A stretch of 31,003 bases of DNA. It comes from Nephromyces sp. MM_2019. Lineage: Eukaryota > Apicomplexa > Aconoidasida > Nephromycida. Positions 8,994 to 20,575 of the stretch are shown here, piece after piece (position 1 is the first letter of the stretch; every line of letters begins with the position of its first letter). Under the pieces are notes generated by a model that ran no database searches, was not told the DNA's origin, and saw only the letters and a list, made by a program, of their open reading frames with translations. The stretch is from assembly GCA_015657535.1 (NCBI GenBank), contig JADHZB010000128.1, positions 1 through 31,003 on the forward strand. Direction: 5' to 3'. A program made the translations under genes and the position numbers.

Positions 8994-10692
8994 ATTGTAT
9001 TTTTGGGAAGCGAGAAGTAGCTTTTGTTTCTCCTACCTCTTCCTTGGCAGTATTAGCGTTAATATACGAGTGCAGCTATTAAAAGGGCAGATTTCTACTT
9101 TTTCTGCCAGGTTCCAAAAATATTTTGTGTTTTCGAGAACACGAGAAAAACTGAAGGAAAGTATATCTGACCCCCCAAAACATACGACTAGACCAGAAGC
9201 TAATCAATGCAAACTTCTTGATCCTATTTTAAAGTTAAAAGATTTTTAGTGAATTTCAAAATCCATAAGGCGTGGTTTTGTTCTATGATCCCAAAGCGAG
9301 GAAAAACGCTGAACTGAAAACCATGAAATTTGCTTAGAATTGTCAACATCTACCGTATAAAACGCTTGAAATAACGAAAGTTGGAGGGCTGGTTTTTCTG
9401 GTTAAATTGCCCTCATGGCATGCTGGGATTACACTTTTGTGACAATGCTATAGGGTGCAGGGGTTTTAATTTCCTGTATTCGTATGTTTACTTTTGAACA
9501 CACCTCTTGTTTGCTTCATCTGCTTATTTGTGAGCTAATATCAAACTTAGAGGCTCTGGTAACTTGCTTGGTAGAGACCAAGTTTAGTGATTGAGCCTTG
9601 AGGTGGGGCAGGAAGTGTAAGTGTATTGCGTGAAAGGGAGTAATATTGGTGCTCATACTTTGCTTCATTATAGGGGTACTGCCGCCAATGTTTTGCATCC
9701 TGCTTTTTTGATTCCTATTTTGCCAATCGTTGCTATATTGGCGAATTTACAGAAATATAAGCCATGATATTTTGATGCAGAAAAAATTTGTTTCTGTTTA
9801 GGCATAAGTAATGAATTCACGTGTGGAGTATGCCTTTCTCTATACTGGTAATAGGCTAGTGCTTTCAACCGCTACTCGAAGGCTAATATTAAGACAATAA
9901 ATGTTATTCTTTTTAAAGTTTTTTATTTTCTGTACAATTAATAATTTTTGAAAGGCTTCAAATTTTAAAATGGAGCCGCAATTTACACACCACTAGCAAA
10001 GGATTGTTTGAGCGTTGAAAAAGAGAGTACCCAATGTTCTAAGGGTATAGCTGTAGTCTGAAATTTTCGCTGAAATGAGTTTATTCTTTGCAAAATATAG
10101 AGTTCTCAATGGTCGATGCTTAGTAAATTTGATATTCCTTAGGAATTAGGCTTGTGCGATATTTTTGGTTGCTCAGCCGCTGATGAAATGAAGATTTTGG
10201 ATGTCATCTGAAGTGCGGATAATCTAGGTACTATTTAAAGTTGTGTGGTTGATATAATTTCAAGCCTTTTGACTGATGTCAAAGCAAATAATCAGTTCAA
10301 ACTAAAAAAGCTCTTTAGGTCACTCTGAAGCACTGCAAGGGCTGAATTTGCTTCCTTCCTATTTATTGTTGCACATGGCCAGTTATCCCCCGTGCTAAAT
10401 GAGGATTATGCGGTTATTTTTACGTGAGGCGCTAAAACTAATGCGATATCCATACTTTGAGTGTAATCAAGATTATAATGTTTTCAAGGTTAGCAGCTTT
10501 CTTTTTGTTGCAAGAAACTAGTTTGCTGTTATACCAAGTTGGTACAGTTTATAGCCTACTTTACCAATATTTCTATATAGTGAGAAGTAGCCAATATATG
10601 ATGTTTATTTGCAGTGATCAGTACATTGTTACTTCTACTGGACATTCAAGTAGTGTCTTTTATATAAATAATGTATTAGATCCAGAAAGTTA

Positions 10693-10827
10693 ATGCTAAA
10701 CCAGAGCTGTAAGTTAGTCTTTTCGTTTGAGTGGCAACCAACGACCGAATGCATCCGTCTTTCAAAACAGCAATTTCGCAGAAACTTTTTACTCTTCGAC
10801 GCTCACATGAAGAATATTCCAAGGTAA
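10693..10827 (+). CDS. Possible exon or small ORF, unknown protein
   Basis: ATG 10693 opens a 44-codon frame (MLNQSCKLVFSFEWQPTTEC and onward, with FRRNFLLFDAHMKN near the end). The stop overlaps a donor-like site, CCAAG followed by gtaatt, so the frame could be a first exon ending at 10824. Balanced charge and codon content look coding-like. No family is recognised, and the opposite strand is also open here, which weakens the case. Confidence 0.25.
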   Translation: MLNQSCKLVFSFEWQPTTECIRLSKQQFRRNFLLFDAHMKNIPR

Positions 10828-11024
10828 TTTGCAGTGATTTTGCTGAATTATTGGCAAGGTAATGTGCAGTAAGCAAATTTGGCTGATTCACTTTACTGTT
10901 TACGAGGAGCCATTTCAAATTTATATTAGAAACATTAGAAGAGTTATCTAGTGTGGCTGATCAAGTTGCGCACCTGAGGAATGTAGCAAGCACCCGTAAC
11001 TGAGGGGAGGAACCCCGTTTCTGC

Positions 11025-11180
11025 ATGCTTCCAATAACCATATTTAGCTATATTGTTCCTAGTAAAAAGTATAAGCCATGGCAGCATGAAATAACTCAAT
11101 ATACAAAGCTAGCCTCGCTATATGCTTCTACGTCAAAACGGTGCTTGTTCACTGCAACAGTTTGCAGGATGCTTCGCCAG
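11025..11180 (+). CDS. Possible first exon with basic, targeting-like N-terminus
   Basis: From ATG 11025 there are 52 codons (MLPITIFSYIVPSKKYKPWQ and onward) up to CAG|gtagct at 11180/11181. The peptide is basic, rich in Ser, Thr, Lys and Arg, and nearly free of acidic residues. That suits an organelle-targeting presequence. Read through, the frame stops at 11213 after 62 codons. No next exon was identified and no family recognised. Confidence 0.25.
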
Positions 11181-11434
11181 GTAGCTCTTGTTTTTAAAGG
11201 ATTTCGTCTGTAAAGGTTGCGCTTTTTCCAAGTAAAGAACATTAACAACTCAAGGTTAGAGTGACATGAGGTAACCTCAGGACAGAAAATATAGAAAGCT
11301 GAAATTTAAGTGGTAATAGTGCTTTACTTATTCAGTAGTGCTTGAAAAACCGACTGGCTTGATACCGTGATTCTACAAGTTTTCCGAAATATTAAAGAGT
11401 ACAGCTAGCTAGTGTTTGGAGCTTTTTCACTCGT

Positions 11435-11707
11435 GTGAGTATACCTAGAATAGTGGAAAGAGGCTTAAGAAATGTTTTTAAAGGGGACGATTCTTGGTAT
11501 GAGATTGTTGTAAGCTCAAAGAAGAATCAGCAGCAGGTACCAGCTCTGAACCCAGCACCCGTTGATTCGTATATCTGCTTCGATATCTATTCAAAGAATG
11601 AAGTTGATTTCCATGAAAGAACTCTTACGACTTTGGAGAATCAGCGAAAGTTTTACCTTGTTAGTAATGCTTGTGGAAAACTCCAAACAGTTTCAAACAC
11701 CTTATAA
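11435..11707 (+). CDS. Open frame without ATG, possible internal exon
   Basis: About 90 codons are open. The peptide is hydrophilic and mixed in composition (for example YICFDIYSKNEVDFHERTL), unlike the low-complexity frames of the surrounding AT-rich DNA. The frame opens with GTG, not ATG, so if real it is an internal or terminal exon. A cagcag|gtacca donor-like site lies inside it near 11536. No family is recognised. Confidence 0.2.
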   Translation: MSIPRIVERGLRNVFKGDDSWYEIVVSSKKNQQQVPALNPAPVDSYICFDIYSKNEVDFHERTLTTLENQRKFYLVSNACGKLQTVSNTL

Positions 11708-11777
11708 CATAAGAAGAATTCGCTGGGGCCAACTTCGATTTAACTTCAAATTTGAGAGTTTTATTCATCATATCTAA

Positions 11778-11847
11778 AATCCTGATAGGCATAGCCTAAC
11801 AACCATTAGGCCGAGAAGCATTAGTAAGGATGCTTCTCTATCAGATT
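11778..11847. other. Three-way-junction inverted-repeat element
   Basis: The outer arms tgatag (11783-11788) and ctatca (11838-11843) pair and extend by c82-g44 and, past one bulged c, three more pairs to 11778/11847. Inside lie two perfect hairpins: gcctaa (11794-11799) with ttaggc (11806-11811), and gagaagcat (11813-11821) with atgcttctc (11830-11838). Base 11838 can close only one of the two stems that reach it. Spacing and arm lengths do not fit a tRNA. It could be a folded RNA, part of a transcript 3' end or a small mobile-element relic. Confidence 0.4.
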
Positions 11848-12122
11848 ATACGTTAATATAGAAAGGAGGCCTTACTTACCCCGTAAATCAACAAGACACC
11901 ACAAAGTATATAAACAAGTTATCCCATGACTATTTTTAAATTTGTATACAGAAATTCTTTTTGCCTGCGTGAAATCTTAGGTCGAAATTGGTGCGTGCTA
12001 ACAATGGGCTATGTCAGGTTTTCAGGGATAAGTATTGGTTCTGCTATGAATGCATTGAAACCTACAGTAGAGTTTATGACCTTTAATTTACACTAATTGC
12101 CATAGATTCTATATGCACACTT

Positions 12123-12158
12123 CCAAGCACCCCCTAAATATCCTCGAGGAATGCTTGG
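12123..12158. repeat. Hairpin with palindromic centre
   Basis: The arms ccaagca (12123-12129) and tgcttgg (12152-12158) are exact complements. Between them is a perfect 10-nt palindrome, tcctcgagga (12141-12150). No gene end or known element adjoins it. Confidence 0.35.
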
Positions 12159-13214
12159 TATGCCCTAGCAGAGTTCCATCGGGGAATAGAGATTATAATA
12201 AAAATTGGAGAAAAGCTTAGTTTCACTACGGTTATTCAACTGAATACATTTAAATATGTAATTGCTAGAAAAAAAGCCACAAGTCTTCAACTGTTTCGTC
12301 TAAAGTCAGTTTCATCATCTTAGATCTCATACTATTTTGTGGGAGCAGCTAATGTAATACCTCTCACTATATTTCAAGGATTTTGATACGATTTTAAAAA
12401 GAGCAGTTTATATTTATCAAGAATTCTCGGCACAAGCGGCAAACTGTATTAGTTTGGTAAGCAATTTTATGTAAAACACTACATCTAATACCGGTTAGTA
12501 AATTTTTTATGCTTCTGCCGATAACAGCACAAGATTTCAACTCGTGCGTCAGTTGCAAGAACCAGAGTGTATTCCATGGTCTTTACGTGAGAGGCATTAT
12601 TTTGTGCGATCAATTTGTACCTGTTAAATTCACCCAGAAAACACCCGCTATATTCCGTCAAAGTTTTGTAAATTCCTTGCTTTCCATTCTTTAGCACTCA
12701 GTCTATGAAGAGGAGACTTCTTTCAAATTTGAGTGTATTGGTTTGAGCTCACGTGACATTCTCCCTCTGTATTTTGCTGACTCGATAACATCCAGAATAG
12801 TATCAATCTATTCCTCTAGCTTGCAAGCATTGTGTATAGCCACTGCTCTTTCGCCCGCCGCTGTGTATGCCAATACGTGGGATTTTAGTGAACAACTTTT
12901 CCCAGTACTAGTCTGGGATTTTAGTGAAAATCTGTCTATTACTTATCATGGAAAGCTACCGCCCTCCAAAAAAATTCAGCTTCTTTATCTCACGCTGCAA
13001 ATGCCGCTGATCACCATCGCTAACACGTGGCGTGCTAGATTAAATTGTTGGAAATTCTTCTCCCATTTCGGTCGCTGTATCTGAGCTTGAGTTGCTCAGT
13101 TCCAGCCGAATAAAGTCAAATATTTTGGGCCGCTTTAAGACGCCAATAGCTTAGTAAAACTCTAAATTTTGCTGTGTTTTCCTTTAAGAAGTTCGAATGG
13201 AGCTTTTATCCCTG

Positions 13215-13505
13215 CTACGCATTGCCTTCGTTAAGAAGGCGAATATTATAAAAAAGGAAGGAGAATAGCTTCCCATTTTGTGCTCCCATGTCATCGTAGG
13301 GGCACATGAAGCTAGCTGAATAAAAAGCCAATGTACCTTTCAGAAACAGTAGAAGATTTTCTGGCTTAATCGAATGTTTGGAGCTGTATGGGGGATATGC
13401 CATACCATTGCGCATCAGCATACTATTATCGCATGTAATCAGGAACAAATTGACTAAAGATCTCAGCACATTCTTCAAGATAGTGTAAGCTTGTGAAGAC
13501 ATCAT
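13215..13505 (-). CDS. Hypothetical minus-strand ORF, 96 residues
   Basis: The frame starts with two ATG codons at 13505 and stops at 13215. The peptide has a hydrophobic segment (VLRSLVNLFLITC, about residues 13-25) followed by mixed, coding-like sequence with a Pro-Tyr motif (MAYPPYSSKHSIKPENL). A donor-like gtacat sits after about 57 codons, so this may be a first exon. No family is recognised. Confidence 0.27.
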   Translation of the reverse strand: MMSSQAYTILKNVLRSLVNLFLITCDNSMLMRNGMAYPPYSSKHSIKPENLLLFLKGTLAFYSASFMCPYDDMGAQNGKLFSFLFYNIRLLNEGNA

Positions 13506-14857
13506 GCAACAGAGATTTAGCCATCTGAAATGACCTTGGAACTTGCTCTCTTCACCTTTAGAAGAAGTTGCTCAGCTGCTGGAGCATTCTTGCAAACAGC
13601 TTTGCTTTTGTGAAGCTTTTCATGTATTATTAGTGCCACACCCACTAGTACAAAAGCATCAATTTTGGTCCTTTATTAATCGTACAATCTTTCAAGGCAG
13701 GCAGATATATTTTGGATGGGAAAAATAAAATTTCCCTCTTATTTTAGCCTCTCGGAAAAAGGTTACACTAGCTTACGTGATGCCCCAAAGAAATTTCTCA
13801 GCGGCTAGCTGCTAATGATCACATAATTCTGCGCCCTATACATCGGCATTTAGATTGAGCTTTGTTCTGTGTAGATCCTGCTTAACGAAAACATTTTTGC
13901 ATGGGTAAAATCCAAAGGAATAAGTACTCGAATTAATTTTGCGATTCCCAGTCTGAGAGGTAAGATATATGTCGCGCTTTTTAAATGGGAAAAGGCCCTC
14001 ATTTTTATGCTTTTCAGCATGGAGAAAGTCTGTATGCTACGTTTTTAATGTATAATATGAAACCGAAAGGTCTTGCGAAGAATCAGTGTTCGTTCGAATT
14101 TTTTCAAGTTTCATGGAAAATATAGGCTGTATACTATTTCTTCCACCACAAGGATGATTGCTGAGCGCTCAAATTTTTTCTCATAACCCTCCTCGTGTCG
14201 CATAGATTGAATTTGTTTTTTCAAATGGGGATGATATTCGCTGGAATAGTCTTCTTCACAAGTGCATTGCCTTACGGTTTCAATGTATTGCCTAGAAACT
14301 AAAACTGTTTTGTTGAGCTTAGTTTTACTTGTTTTTCCTGCTGCATTTCCGTATTTTTAAATTGCCACGTGTGTACCGTTGCTATATTTGAAGCAGAGCA
14401 GTTCCTGAGAATTTTTATAGGGAAAAGTTTTAATATTTTGTTTCTACTCTGGAATTCTTGGCGTTTCGGTCATCATTCGATACTCAGATCAAAGCTGGTT
14501 CTCGCGAATTTTCAAAAAGCTTCGTACACATATATGATTCAAAATTATCGCCCAGAATAATACTTGGCATAACATATGAGTTTTTTGCTGTACATAAACA
14601 CTTGCAGGCTATATGTCTCGCCGATAATAAACTGATGTCCCTTATAAGTAAATGATGGATTCATCTTGTACCAAAAGCGGCGTTATAGTACTATAATGCA
14701 GAATTATTAGTCTAGAATATGGCTGCCAAGAAAGAAGTTCAATTAATGGCGCTGTGATACCCTTGTGGCTCCATTACCGGCGCCATTAGTCCAGCAATTG
14801 TCACCCAGATTACATACTCCCAAGTCTTTGTTAATTCTGGTAGCCATAAATCTTGCA

Positions 14858-17800
14858 ATGGAGCCGTGGTGGTGTTCTTTCAGCCAAAGAATCATAAAGT
14901 ACTATGTTATCTCGATTTTTTTGAACTTGGTATGGATAGTTCATTTCGGCTCGGGGTTAACCCATGAAAGCTCAAGTGCTTATATCATGAAATGGAATCT
15001 TCAGGGCAAGATATTCCCAATTTGTCCTCCCCCTCACGAGCTTTATGTGCTCAAAAAGAAAATAAAACCAGAGCGAAGCTCTTCTTTTCCGGAAAGAAGG
15101 GCTTTAGATAGAGCTAAGACTAATTTAGGGAAGCAATTCTGCAAAAAGGTGGCTGTACAGGTGCAGTTAACTGCAACAACGGTGTCTAGGAAGTTAGATC
15201 TTGCTTGCAAACCCTTTCTTCGCTTTGAACGTTTGAAGATACCAGTATTCACCCTCTTACTAATTAGAAGCAAAGCTGAGGTGCTAAAAAGAGAGGGTAT
15301 ACTGAGTGAAACTATGATGGGCCAAAGTCTACGATTGCACGAAGTTGCTAAGGCTGTATTATCTACAGGTTTACAATTTAATTTTTTCGAGAATTTTTTG
15401 TGCCGTATTCCGCGGTTAGAAGTTTTGAGCGCAAGGTCAGCACTTCGCTAAAACTTATTGCTGATTTGGAAGTATGTTACTTTATAAGAAAAAGTAGCTT
15501 TTCTCTTTAAAGAAATTCAATCACCTTTGAAACTATATTTTTTCAGCGGTTATTATTCTCTTATCATTGCATAATGGATGTACTCTCAAGTAAGGGATTT
15601 CACTAGCCCATATTTAAGCAGGGCGTCCTTTTTGCATTTTTCACATCCAAGTAGATGACACTGCATTCTGGTAGAAATATAACAAAGAAATAGGTACAGA
15701 TCTTATTTTTTTCGATCAATAATCATATGCTGTATAAAAATTTTGACTTATAACACTTCGTTAAGGAAATTGGAGAAAGTTTACCATAGATTTCGCTATT
15801 TTTATAGACTATATACTCGTTTTTCTTTGAACTATAAGTAGCCCCTATATCTTTTAGTCACTCGTCAAAATTGGGTAACTAATTCCTTTGATTCTTTCAC
15901 ATTGACGAAAGTGCAATTTTCCGTAACTTAACTTTAGGAAAGCGAATGTCTAGAATGGCTGCCTGCTGCAATAGACGAGATGAAGTTTTACAGGTGCGTT
16001 TATTGGCTCTGATATGCCTGAATGTATGATATCCGCCGTGTTTTTTTGAACTTTATAAAGGAGAAAGAGACTTGATAAACGTAGGGAATATAATCGCTCA
16101 AGGTATAACACGCCTTGAATCAGCCATAAAAACAATTTTAATAGAAGAGAACGTTAAAAAGAATTCAATATGCTTACTAAATTAGCATTTGGTATGCTTA
16201 ATATTTGAATTATAATTGATGAATCTGATTCAGATATAGAGAAAACGAATATAGTATGGAATGCCTGTAATAAACAGATATCAAAAATATTCTTGGTTTA
16301 AACAAAGAAATTCTTTAAAGTATACTTTAAGCCCCATTCATCCGAGATTTCAGCTAGGGTATTATATTAACTGAAGCGTGCGAAGCAGTGGGTATACCAG
16401 GTTCATCTCAATAGGAGGCCAATGGCTCACTTCTTCCTGATCTTTTATTGGACTAATTTTTTTTTTTTTTCATGTTTTGCCCTGCTTATTTATGGAATTA
16501 TACGGCTTTTTTTTCCTTACTTAGCCTAAAATCTGTTAATTCCACTCCTCTATTTTTGGTTATAGAATATATGCCTTTTAAAACAGCTAATATAGGCTGT
16601 AAATTGATCTGAAAAAACTCTATTTACTTCTCTTACTATGATTTTCAGATTTATGCTGACAGCGTGTCTGAGATTAATGGGATAATCAAGAATAATACTA
16701 GAGCCATAAACGATTTCAGGGAAATGCAAGAGCTTATAGTTCGAGCAACAGAAAAAATAAATCCGTTTATCCCTACGGCATGTATAGTAGGCTCACCCAA
16801 TGTAGGTAAGACTTCGGTATTTAACTTTCTTGCGGAAGCAGCAGTAGGGAAGGCAGCACCATATTCTTTCACTACGACGAGTCTTCATGCTGGAAAGTTT
16901 TTGGCTAAGGAAACTACAATTAAATCCAACATAATACTAGGGCAGGTGGGTTGCGTCTTTTGAATTGCTCTCCGACGATTCGACTTAGTTTAGAATAAGC
17001 AAAATCATTTGCTTCTTTTGCTTTTACTCGTTACCAAAAGACTAATTTACCAATCTGCTATTCTTAGTATATATATTGATAAGATCTACTCTGAACCTCG
17101 TTTTCTTGCACACTTTAAGGTGCTCCAAAATTTATTCAGAGTGCAAGTTTTATAGGCAACTTGCTGTATTGAATTTGCAGTCTCTGCCCTCTTTTGATTA
17201 GTTTTCTTTGGTAGAAACTGCTATTTGATGCAAGAAGGCTGAAAATTGATTGCTGTGGTTCAATCCTTCAGATTTCTGCGCTATTTTTTCCATTAGCTGA
17301 AGATGTTCTTCCTCTAGGTTTTTCGAGCAAGCATACTATTTTTCTTACCACCAATGCACACTGGCAAACTGATTTTTAATTATGCATTTAACTTTATTAC
17401 GTTTGGATATTTTTTGTTTTCTAAAGTGTTTTTTCAGCTTTTTTTCTACTTCCTCAATTTCTCTATACATTCACTGCAAATATAAGCTGTTTTTTGTTCA
17501 ATTGTACCCTAAAAAGTGATTTTTAAACTGTACGCATTTCCTCTATTGTGGAAAACTGCTATTGGGCTACCTGTCCACACGTCTGATAGACACATTATTT
17601 AGCTTACTTTCACACCAACTTTTTGTGTGTGTGTTTGCCTATAAAACACTCTTCCTTGGGCTCATTTTTCGTTTAAATCCTATGCCTTTGAGTTGAATAT
17701 TCTCTGATAAAATTCTTTTTAAAACAATCCTCTCGAAGCAGGGTTTGCTCGAAATTAGTATATCCCAATTTTTCTGCAGACTATAGCATGTGTTCGAATA

Positions 17801-20575
17801 TTTTCTTAAGTTACGGAGGAAATCCGCCTTGCTTTAAACAATGCATTTTTGCTTTATCTTCACTTTGCTGCTGCAATTAAACGCTTTTTAATTATATAAA
17901 GTCAACTTCCACGTAAATATTCTCTTAAAATTGTTTTTTTCTCTTCATTTTCGTATATTTTCGACATGACTGTTTAAGAATTAACTGCTGTTTTTTACTT
18001 CTTTTGATGAGTTTTCCACTGAAATTGCGGCCTTTTTCAATGCTTTGCATTATGATGAATTCAATGCTAATGATATAATCTTTGATGATAAATTTATCGA
18101 GAATTTTATAAAGACTTGGTGATTTAAATTTTAACTATTTAAACTAATTTTTGGTTTAGATATAATGCTTTTAACTGCTGTATGAAACACTGGACATTTA
18201 ATGCTTCCTGTAATGATCCTCTGTTAAATGATTTATCTGATGTGAAACTGCTATAATATGAAAATGATTTTTTAGGAAAAAAAAAATTTGGCTATATTTG
18301 TATATCAAATCAAAAATGGAATATTTTTTGTATTGCAGCTGATCGATACACCTGGGATGACTGACCTGAAGAATCATGAAAGATTACCATCTTTAGAGTC
18401 TTTAACTGTAAGTTGCTATGGGAAAATTTTTTGTGTGCGAAAAATGGCAGTTAATAAGATATAAAAGGGTTAGAATGAAGCTGAAAAATTTCAGGATTTA
18501 TGAGCCTCTTCGATATCGTCCTTACTTATTGTGTGAGATATGTAAGTCCTGAAATTCACAGTTTTTTCTGCTTTTTTGCCTCTATTTTTTCGTTATTTCA
18601 TTTTGAAAGATGCTTTTTTTTCAGGGAATAGCTGTTCTTATAAACCCCTCCTAATGTGCTTTTATTCGGCTCTTTTGAATACTTCGGGAATATATCTCAT
18701 AACTTGAATTTGGTTCTTTTCAACAGCTGTTTAGAGTGGAGTTTTGTGCTAAAGCATTAATTTTCTTTGTTTTTACTGCATCTTTGGCATATTTAAGGGA
18801 ATTACAAAGGTTTATTTTCCGCCTTTGGAAGGCGGCTGAGTTTTAATGTCGTTATTTTTTATATTTTGTAGTTATTATAAAGCATTGTTCAACTTAAATC
18901 TCTCTTTCCATGCAGTACATTTCATTGAAGACCCTCCCTTCAGCAGTAATATATTGCATCGATGTATCAATAGCGGAGGAAAACCCCACTTTTATGCATG
19001 AACAGCTGGATTTACGACGTAAACTGAGGGAAAGATTTCCGAGCAGGCCGTGGTACACAAAAGCTCTTTTGAGAAATTTTTTTTGCTCTCAGTAACTGAA
19101 TTAAACTATCGAAATGTGAAGTATTTAGCGATTGTTTTAGGAGTTCTCTTGTTTATGTATATTCCGAGCTTTATAGCTTTGCTTTTCATTAGGTTTTTGT
19201 TTGTATTCTGGCTACTAACTCGCTTCGTTTCTATGAAAACAAAGTATCGCACTAGGTCCCCTTCATTTTAGAGTGTTCCTTTTCTTTCTGTGTATGCATA
19301 GAAGAAAGTCAATTTAAATTGAGCAATCTTGCGTTTCTTTACCCGAGTCTGACTCTGCAGAAGATTTTGTTTTTGCTGTATAATAAAGACGTTTTGTTAT
19401 GGGAATCGGCAGCATAGCTACACCCACATGGTAAAAGGAGCTTTTTCATGCCCTCCATTGAAGGGTAGTCAGAAGCTATACTGATATGGGCAGAAACTTC
19501 TGTTTGTGTGATGCACTTGTTCTGCAATTTTATGTGGAATAACTTCGCCTGCAGAAACGACTGCATAGCATGCTACTAATCACAGCAAAAAATTTTCTTG
19601 TTTTTTTTCTTCCCCACAATTATTCTAGGGTAGATGTCTTCACGAAAGGCGATTTATTCCTATTTGATGAAGCTTTGAATACTCTGGTAAGCGTAATATG
19701 CCATTATTTCGGATCTAATTTGCATTATATATACCTAATGAAGTTGGAGCATAGCCGTTAAAACTATAGTTACGATTATGGCAGGATCTCTGCGTGTGTA
19801 ACTGAGTTACGCTTGAGGCATGTGTGATGCTTATTCCCAAGGTTTAGTTGTATATAAATGCCTAAAACGACTTGGCCACATATTATTATGCAGTTTTCAA
19901 TTGCAGCTACTGAATATGAGCTTAAAATTACTGGCTATTTTTGGCGGCAAGTGAAACTCTTTGATTGTGTGTGTGAGTTTAGCCGCAGTGAGTGTACTGC
20001 TTTAGCCTCAATCAGTGAGTGTGAATTTTAGCCTCAATTAGTCAGTGTGAAGTTTGCTTCTTCAAACTCTTTTTTTTATTGCTAAATACTGGGTTTATCA
20101 CGTCTATGTTCATGTAATCAAACTTCTAGCTTCACACACTATACACCCCGCGTGCTACCAAATTATTCAGTGTCTTTTGAGGAAAATTTCAGGTCAGCCT
20201 GGTGAGCATTTTCTTCAATTTTTTTACACCGAACTTAGCTGCTGCTCGTCAAGATCTTCAGAATTGACGTCGGAGCTTAGTCTTGATATTAGAGGCTTTT
20301 TTTTCGCCTAAAATTTTTCTAGAAAATAAAATTTTTCATTAGTTTTGCACTGCTTGTTGCCTAAAATTCAGGAAAAATTTTCGCATGATATATTCCCATT
20401 CACTATATTTTCTGCGTATACCGGTGCTGGGATAAACGAGTTAAAGAAACAGCTAACAGATTACTTTAAAAAGCTAGCACCTATATGTGCGCAATGGAGC
20501 ACTTCATACGAAAAGAAGCTCGGATACCTGCTGAATTCTACGCAAAATTCTCCTGGAAAAAAGCAGGCTTATTAA
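14858..20575 (+). CDS. Nog1-type GTPase, PDE318-like, predicted plastid ribosome-assembly factor
   Basis: Six exons are supported: 14858-15355, 16649-16945, 18339-18407, 18916-19052, 19629-19686 and 20372-20575. All have GT-AG junctions and keep frame, giving 420 residues. The Nog1 N-terminal helical domain occupies roughly 50-210. The GTPase motifs follow: P-loop GSPNVGKTS (214-222), switch FTTTS (240-244), IDTPG (267-271), TKGD (339-342, in place of NKxD) and SAYTG (367-371). Conservation flows across the joins, for example RERFPSRPW into VDVFTKGDL. The family assembles large ribosomal subunits. The pattern is nearer plant PDE318, a plastid protein, than nucleolar Nog1, and the long C-terminal Nog1 extension is absent. 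ATG 14858 was chosen because it gives a basic then hydrophobic leader (YYVISIFLNLVWIV, 15-28) before the domain, as in plastid targeting. The frame is open upstream to 14747 without another ATG. The segment between exons 5 and 6 is uncertain. Confidence 0.82.
20001..20052. repeat. Two-copy 26-bp tandem repeat in the GTPase intron 5
   Basis: The unit at 20001-20026, starting tttagcctcaatcagtgagt, is followed directly by a second copy at 20027-20052 with a few substitutions. A more diverged partial copy lies just before it, from about 19977. It sits wholly inside the predicted intron 19687-20371. Confidence 0.6.

Larger units (their letters stand above)
8994..14857. other. Long region with no confidently assigned gene
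   Basis: Nearly 6 kb carries no recognisable protein domain. Exon-like fragments on the plus strand (10693-10827, 11025-11180, 11435-11707) and a minus-strand ORF (13215-13505) are listed separately. They could be parts of one or more spliced genes. A minus-strand frame near 9247-9320 follows a good ttttcag acceptor and could be an upstream exon of the bL17-like gene, but it could not be joined. A three-way-junction fold lies at 11778-11847, and a smaller hairpin at 12123-12158. The remainder shows only AT-rich sequence. Confidence 0.45.

Noticed and set aside
8854..9249. 131-codon plus-strand frame
   Set aside because: It opens with TTG and has no ATG near its start. Its first part mirrors the minus-strand exon that resembles bL17, and the peptide has no recognisable domain.
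11778..11847. tRNA gene
   Set aside because: The fold has only two inner hairpins with wrong arm and loop lengths, and lacks the conserved D- and T-loop bases.
12743..13084. 113-codon plus-strand frame with a repeated WDFSE
   Set aside because: It opens with TTG and has no family match. The repeat reflects a short local DNA duplication (gggattttagtgaa). A WD-repeat protein is not supported.
15950..16135. Minus-strand frame
   Set aside because: It lies wholly within intron 1 of the Nog1-like gene, opens with TTG and shows no domain.
20054..20311. 85-codon plus-strand frame within the GTPase gene
   Set aside because: It opens with TTG, falls in intron 5 and does not match the Nog1 family. 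Only a 9-nt part was kept as a possible microexon.
14858..20575. Nucleolar Nog1 identity for the GTPase
   Set aside because: The protein ends soon after G5 and lacks the long C-terminal part of nucleolar Nog1. Its leader and the RERFPSRPW-VDV-TKGD wording fit the plastid PDE318 branch better.
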